Below, one piece after another: positions 6,151 through 9,574 of a stretch of 9,574 bases of DNA; positions within the stretch are counted from its first letter, which is position 1, and each line of letters opens with the position of its first letter. The translations under genes and the position numbers were made by a program. The notes under the pieces were generated by a model that made no database searches, had not been told where the DNA came from, and saw only the letters and a list, made by a program, of their open reading frames with translations. The stretch comes from Eggerthellales bacterium UBA948 (lineage in GTDB: Bacteria; Actinomycetota; Coriobacteriia; Coriobacteriales; UBA8131): assembly GCA_002293265.1 (NCBI GenBank), contig DBCW01000104.1, forward strand, positions 16,034 to 25,607, read 5' to 3'.

Positions 6151-6321
6151 GATTGCATGAGAAACTCTAGGTGTTTTGTAGACTCATATAGAAGTACTCC
6201 AAATAGATTTGCTGAATAAAAAGTTTTGCGAGTATCAAACATGTCATATACACCAAACCATGCATTTAGCTGTCCTGTTTATTGGTTCAATATATTATGA
6301 TGGGTAGCAGCAAACGCGCAG

Positions 6322-6327
6322 AAAGGA
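6322..6327 (+). promoter_or_regulatory. Ribosome binding site choosing a GTG start for the helicase
   Basis: AAAGGA sits 5 bases before GTG at 6333. Two in-frame ATGs at 6297 and 6300 have no such site upstream, so GTG is preferred. ATG at 6351 is also in frame but farther from the site. Confidence 0.65.
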
Positions 6328-6332
6328 AAAAA

Positions 6333-9300
6333 GTGGACAACCTAACTGAGATGTTAAGCAAGGCAAACCCCAAACAACTTGAAGCTATTGAAACTATTGA
6401 CGGACCGGTATTGGTCGTAGCAGGACCGGGAACCGGAAAGACTCAACTCTTAAGCTTGCGCGTTGCCAATATCTTAACGCAGCGAGACATCAGTCCGGAA
6501 AATATCCTCTGTTTGACATTTACCGATGCCGGATCAGAAGCAATGTCAAAACGCTTGACTCAATTCATCGGCAAGCAAGCTTATCAAGTGCGCATTAATA
6601 CATTTCATGCTTTTGCCTCATATCTTGCTTCTCAGCATATCGAGTTTTTTGACCGATCTCCATTTGACACACTCATCACCGGCCTGCAAACCAAAAAGCT
6701 GATAAGCCATCTGCTCAAAAAACTCTCTGTAGCTGACCCACTTTTCTCTAAACCCAGTTTGCACGGGGTGCCAAACAACTTAAACGATGTAATTGGATTT
6801 ATGGGTAAAGTAAAAACTTCGGGTTTGAGCACTGACGAGCTTCGCGCAATTGCACAACAAGGTCTTGATACTATTGACTACATTAGCCAACACACCAACC
6901 TTGAAGAGAAGATGACCGAGGCAATTCCGCGAAAGAAGCACGAGAAGGCTGATCATTGCGATGAGCTGAAAGCCAAAGCCGCAATCATTTTTGGCAGCTT
7001 GCCAAAAGATCTTATTAAGCGCAAGGTCGCTTTGCCGGGTAGTTATGAGCCACTTGCGCTATATCTTGCCCGGGTATTTGATGAAACCGATTGGTATGAG
7101 GGTGAAAACAATAGCACGACAGGATTTCAGGCTTTAAGAAAGCAGTTCTTTGATACCAAGACCGGCGAGTTTAGCAAAAGCTTTAAAAAACGCTACCTGG
7201 CAATGCTCAGTGCATTGAATATTTTTGATCAGTATCAAGCCTATATAAAGGCACATGGCTTATTTGACTATAACGATATGATCCTTGATGCGATAAGTGC
7301 CATTGAGCAAAACGAGGATTTGCGCATATGCTTACAAGACCAGTATCGCTATATTCTTATAGACGAGTTTCAAGACACAAACGGGTCGCAGATGCGCATA
7401 GTTGACTTGCTTACACAGGGCAAGGAATGCCCAAACATCATGGCAGTTGGTGATGACGACCAGGCCATTATGCGTTTTCAAGGAGCCAGCGTGGCGTTCC
7501 TAAAACAGTTTGAAGAAACCTACGCAGGTACAAAACGCATAGTGCTTAAGACGAACTATCGCTCTACGCCTTCGATAGTTAAGCTGGGTCAAGATGTTGC
7601 CGTGCAGATTGAAGGGCGCTCGGAAGCAAGCAAAACCGAGAAAGATATTGTTGCTTTTAAACAAGAAGAAGCTCCTACCGATTTTGCCATTAAAACTTAT
7701 GCTTCAAGGGAGCTTCAATACTATGAAGTTGCTAAGTCGATAAGAGAGCGTATCGATGCTGGCTTTGTCAAAAATGCTTTGAACCCCGCAGAAGCCATAG
7801 CTGTCATAGCCTGGCAGCATAAAAGCTTGGCTGCACTCATCCCCTATTTAAAGATGTTTGACATAGATTTTAATTATGCGATCATCACAACCGTTGCTAA
7901 GACCGAATCCCTACAAGGGCTTCTGGCATGTTTGCGCTACGTTTCCTACCTAACAACCGGTGACACCGGACGTGGCGACCCTTGGTTACCACAAGTCTTG
8001 GCCTCTGTCGAGTTAGGCATTGAAGCTGACGAGTATGTGCGATTCGCACTTTCAGCGAAGAAGAATCCGCATGGGTGGACGGCTGCACTACGAGGTTGCG
8101 ACTCACCCGGTCTCTCTCAGCTCAAAACGTGGCTAACACAATGTATTAAGCATGCAACATCGGCAAGTGCTTTGAAAGCAATTTTATACATAGCTAAGCC
8201 TTTTATTGATCACTATAAAGAAAACTCCACAGAAGATCCGTTTATTTCTTTGGAGTTTAACTACGGCGTATCAGCTTTGCTTGACTTTGTGAGTGGCGAA
8301 CGTACTGCAACAAACACCAACGAAATTATGAAGCTCGGCAATGTTGTACAACTCTTGGATGAAGCGGATCGCTTTGAGGAGAACATAAATGTAAGTGTAC
8401 CACTAGCGCGCCCGGAAGCGATCTCTTTAAAAACAGCACATAATTCCAAAGGGCTGGAGTATGATCTGGTTTACATGTTGGATGTCGATGAGGCTACTTG
8501 GCATGGCAGAAGCAAGAGCTCAAGTATTTCGTGCCCAAATATCTACCTAAATGAGAAGCGCGATGAAGACGACATGCGCCGCTTGCTGTTTGTGGCAATC
8601 ACTCGCGCTCGTTATGAACTTGAAATGAGCCTAGGCAGATCCGGCATTGTGGCTGAGCTCTTGGAACATGTAACAGAGGTATCTGTCGAGCTAAGCTCGG
8701 GCGATATTGAAGCGCAGTCCATGGTGGTTTGGCAGGATCGCTACTACCCAAGTGACCCAACCATGCGCGCACTTGTAGATTCTGCCTTGGCAGAAAAGCG
8801 TTTGTCTGCCTCGTCGCTAAACACATTTGTTAAATATGTTGAAGATGACCCTCGAGATGGCACGGCGTTTATCATGCGTGAGGCCTTTAAGTTCCCGCAA
8901 CCACCTATCACCTATTTTGAGTTTGGCACAATAGCACACCGTTATCTGGAATTGTATTTGAACGGTGTTGTGAAAACACAAGACATTAGTGCCGACAAAT
9001 TATTGACAAAAATTCACGAAGAAATAAACGCTTTGGATTTTGACACAGCAGAACTAGACCACATGCACGAGCAACTGAATCTGATCGCCGAGGTCTTTAT
9101 ACCCCAGGCCGATGCTTTCCTAAACAAAGACGCAATGTCTGAACAATGGATAAACGCCGACGTAGACGGTGTGCCGTTAGTTGGACGAAGTGATCTTCTG
9201 CGTCTTGACAACGAACGCAAGACCATCTGGGTCTGCGACTATAAAACCGGCTCGCCCAAAAATCTAGGCGACGATTACTGGCGCCAATTGGTATTCTACA

Positions 9301-9574
9301 AGATACTTATCGAGGAAAGCGGCGATTACCATGACTGGACAGTGCTGGGTGGCACAGACATCTTCATTGAACCGGATGCCACAACCAAAGAACTTACTCC
9401 ACCCCAAATGCAAAGTGTACCGGCTGCGGATGTCGAGCATGTGCGAAAACTCATCCAAGCCGTATACCGCCGCATTCAAAACGCCAACTTCGATACCTCA
9501 GGTTTTGATGCAACCGGAATAGACAAAAAAGAAGTTCAGCGCGCATATGAGGATTGGTTGATTAATGATTTTGT
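6333..9574 (+). CDS. UvrD-like helicase fused to PD-(D/E)XK nuclease, 3' end missing
   Basis: This frame is open to the window edge for 1080 codons with no stop, so the C terminus is cut, probably only by a little. The N-terminal part is a superfamily 1A DNA helicase. It has Walker A G31-P-G-T-G-K36-T, motif Ia around FTDAGSEAM, TFHAF, an F311-D-Y-N-D315 block, Walker B I-D344-E345-F-Q-D-T, and motif III G373-D-D-D-Q377. Motif IV is T407-N-Y-R410-S, motif V is T701-A-H-N-S-K-G707-L-E, and motif VI is T-R758-A-R. The C-terminal part is a RecB-type nuclease. It starts near LSASSLNTF, with His869 (FGTIAH), D954 (GRSDLL), D969-Y-K971 (VCDYKTG) and Q985-LVF-Y989. The protein should unwind DNA using ATP and cut it, as in double-strand break processing. 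No cysteines are found at the iron-sulfur staple positions. The gene is divergent from the toxin-antitoxin operon with a 247-bp gap. Confidence 0.93.
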   Translation, partial: MDNLTEMLSKANPKQLEAIETIDGPVLVVAGPGTGKTQLLSLRVANILTQRDISPENILCLTFTDAGSEAMSKRLTQFIGKQAYQVRINTFHAFASYLASQHIEFFDRSPFDTLITGLQTKKLISHLLKKLSVADPLFSKPSLHGVPNNLNDVIGFMGKVKTSGLSTDELRAIAQQGLDTIDYISQHTNLEEKMTEAIPRKKHEKADHCDELKAKAAIIFGSLPKDLIKRKVALPGSYEPLALYLARVFDETDWYEGENNSTTGFQALRKQFFDTKTGEFSKSFKKRYLAMLSALNIFDQYQAYIKAHGLFDYNDMILDAISAIEQNEDLRICLQDQYRYILIDEFQDTNGSQMRIVDLLTQGKECPNIMAVGDDDQAIMRFQGASVAFLKQFEETYAGTKRIVLKTNYRSTPSIVKLGQDVAVQIEGRSEASKTEKDIVAFKQEEAPTDFAIKTYASRELQYYEVAKSIRERIDAGFVKNALNPAEAIAVIAWQHKSLAALIPYLKMFDIDFNYAIITTVAKTESLQGLLACLRYVSYLTTGDTGRGDPWLPQVLASVELGIEADEYVRFALSAKKNPHGWTAALRGCDSPGLSQLKTWLTQCIKHATSASALKAILYIAKPFIDHYKENSTEDPFISLEFNYGVSALLDFVSGERTATNTNEIMKLGNVVQLLDEADRFEENINVSVPLARPEAISLKTAHNSKGLEYDLVYMLDVDEATWHGRSKSSSISCPNIYLNEKRDEDDMRRLLFVAITRARYELEMSLGRSGIVAELLEHVTEVSVELSSGDIEAQSMVVWQDRYYPSDPTMRALVDSALAEKRLSASSLNTFVKYVEDDPRDGTAFIMREAFKFPQPPITYFEFGTIAHRYLELYLNGVVKTQDISADKLLTKIHEEINALDFDTAELDHMHEQLNLIAEVFIPQADAFLNKDAMSEQWINADVDGVPLVGRSDLLRLDNERKTIWVCDYKTGSPKNLGDDYWRQLVFYKILIEESGDYHDWTVLGGTDIFIEPDATTKELTPPQMQSVPAADVEHVRKLIQAVYRRIQNANFDTSGFDATGIDKKEVQRAYEDWLINDF

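Noticed and set aside
6086..6332. Small peptide genes in the gap between antitoxin and helicase
   Set aside because: Plus-strand frames starting at 6157 and 6260 are only about 20 and 15 codons, lack ribosome binding sites and have no recognisable content.
5349..9574. Defence island formed by the toxin-antitoxin pair and the helicase-nuclease
   Set aside because: They are divergently transcribed with a separate promoter for the toxin-antitoxin pair, and the helicase-nuclease looks like a general repair enzyme. Proximity alone is not enough.

Overview
The window is 9.6 kb of tightly packed bacterial DNA with moderate to low GC (roughly mid-40s percent by eye). It holds nine protein-coding genes; both outermost genes run off the ends. 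I see no rRNA, tRNA, CRISPR array or insertion sequence. Clear Shine-Dalgarno sites and short gaps are typical of bacteria. A TorD-family molybdoenzyme chaperone, a secondary-alcohol-type dehydrogenase, a small cysteine-rich CW-type protein and a helicase-nuclease suggest an anaerobic or facultative Gram-positive. A relative of the Coriobacteriia (Eggerthellaceae-like) is my best guess, but this rests on remembered protein resemblance and is low confidence.

Region 1 (1-3661, plus strand) looks like a catabolic or respiratory cassette. It contains the C-terminal half of a short-chain dehydrogenase, a 12-TM major facilitator transporter, a zinc-type alcohol dehydrogenase of the Thermoanaerobacter/Clostridium secondary-alcohol group, and a TorD-like chaperone. 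The reading is uptake of a small hydroxylated or acidic compound plus NAD(P)-linked oxidation or reduction. The chaperone implies a molybdopterin enzyme encoded nearby but outside the window. The substrate cannot be read from the sequence.

Region 2 (3638-4152, minus strand) has two small genes: a 79-residue protein with ten cysteines, whose 3' end overlaps the chaperone gene, and a 76-residue Nfu-type iron-sulfur scaffold. A 12-bp perfect hairpin followed by a T-rich stretch lies inside the cysteine-rich gene and could terminate or attenuate transcription from the Nfu side.

Region 3 (4311-5306, plus) is a patatin-like serine lipase with all expected catalytic motifs. Region 4 (5349-6085, minus) is a type II toxin-antitoxin pair, a RelB/DinJ-type antitoxin and a PIN-domain toxin with a 4-nt ATGA overlap. 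It is preceded by a perfect 22-bp palindrome overlapping an extended -10 element, an autoregulation layout.

Region 5 (6333 to the end, plus) is a large UvrD-like helicase fused to a C-terminal PD-(D/E)XK nuclease, reading open for 1080 codons to the window edge. Its nuclease domain lacks the cysteines that form the iron-sulfur staple in AddB-type enzymes.

Nothing here is a complete, clearly new system. The best leads are the cysteine-rich protein with its internal hairpin, the cluster around the orphan chaperone, the altered cofactor pocket of the alcohol dehydrogenase, and the staple-less helicase-nuclease.
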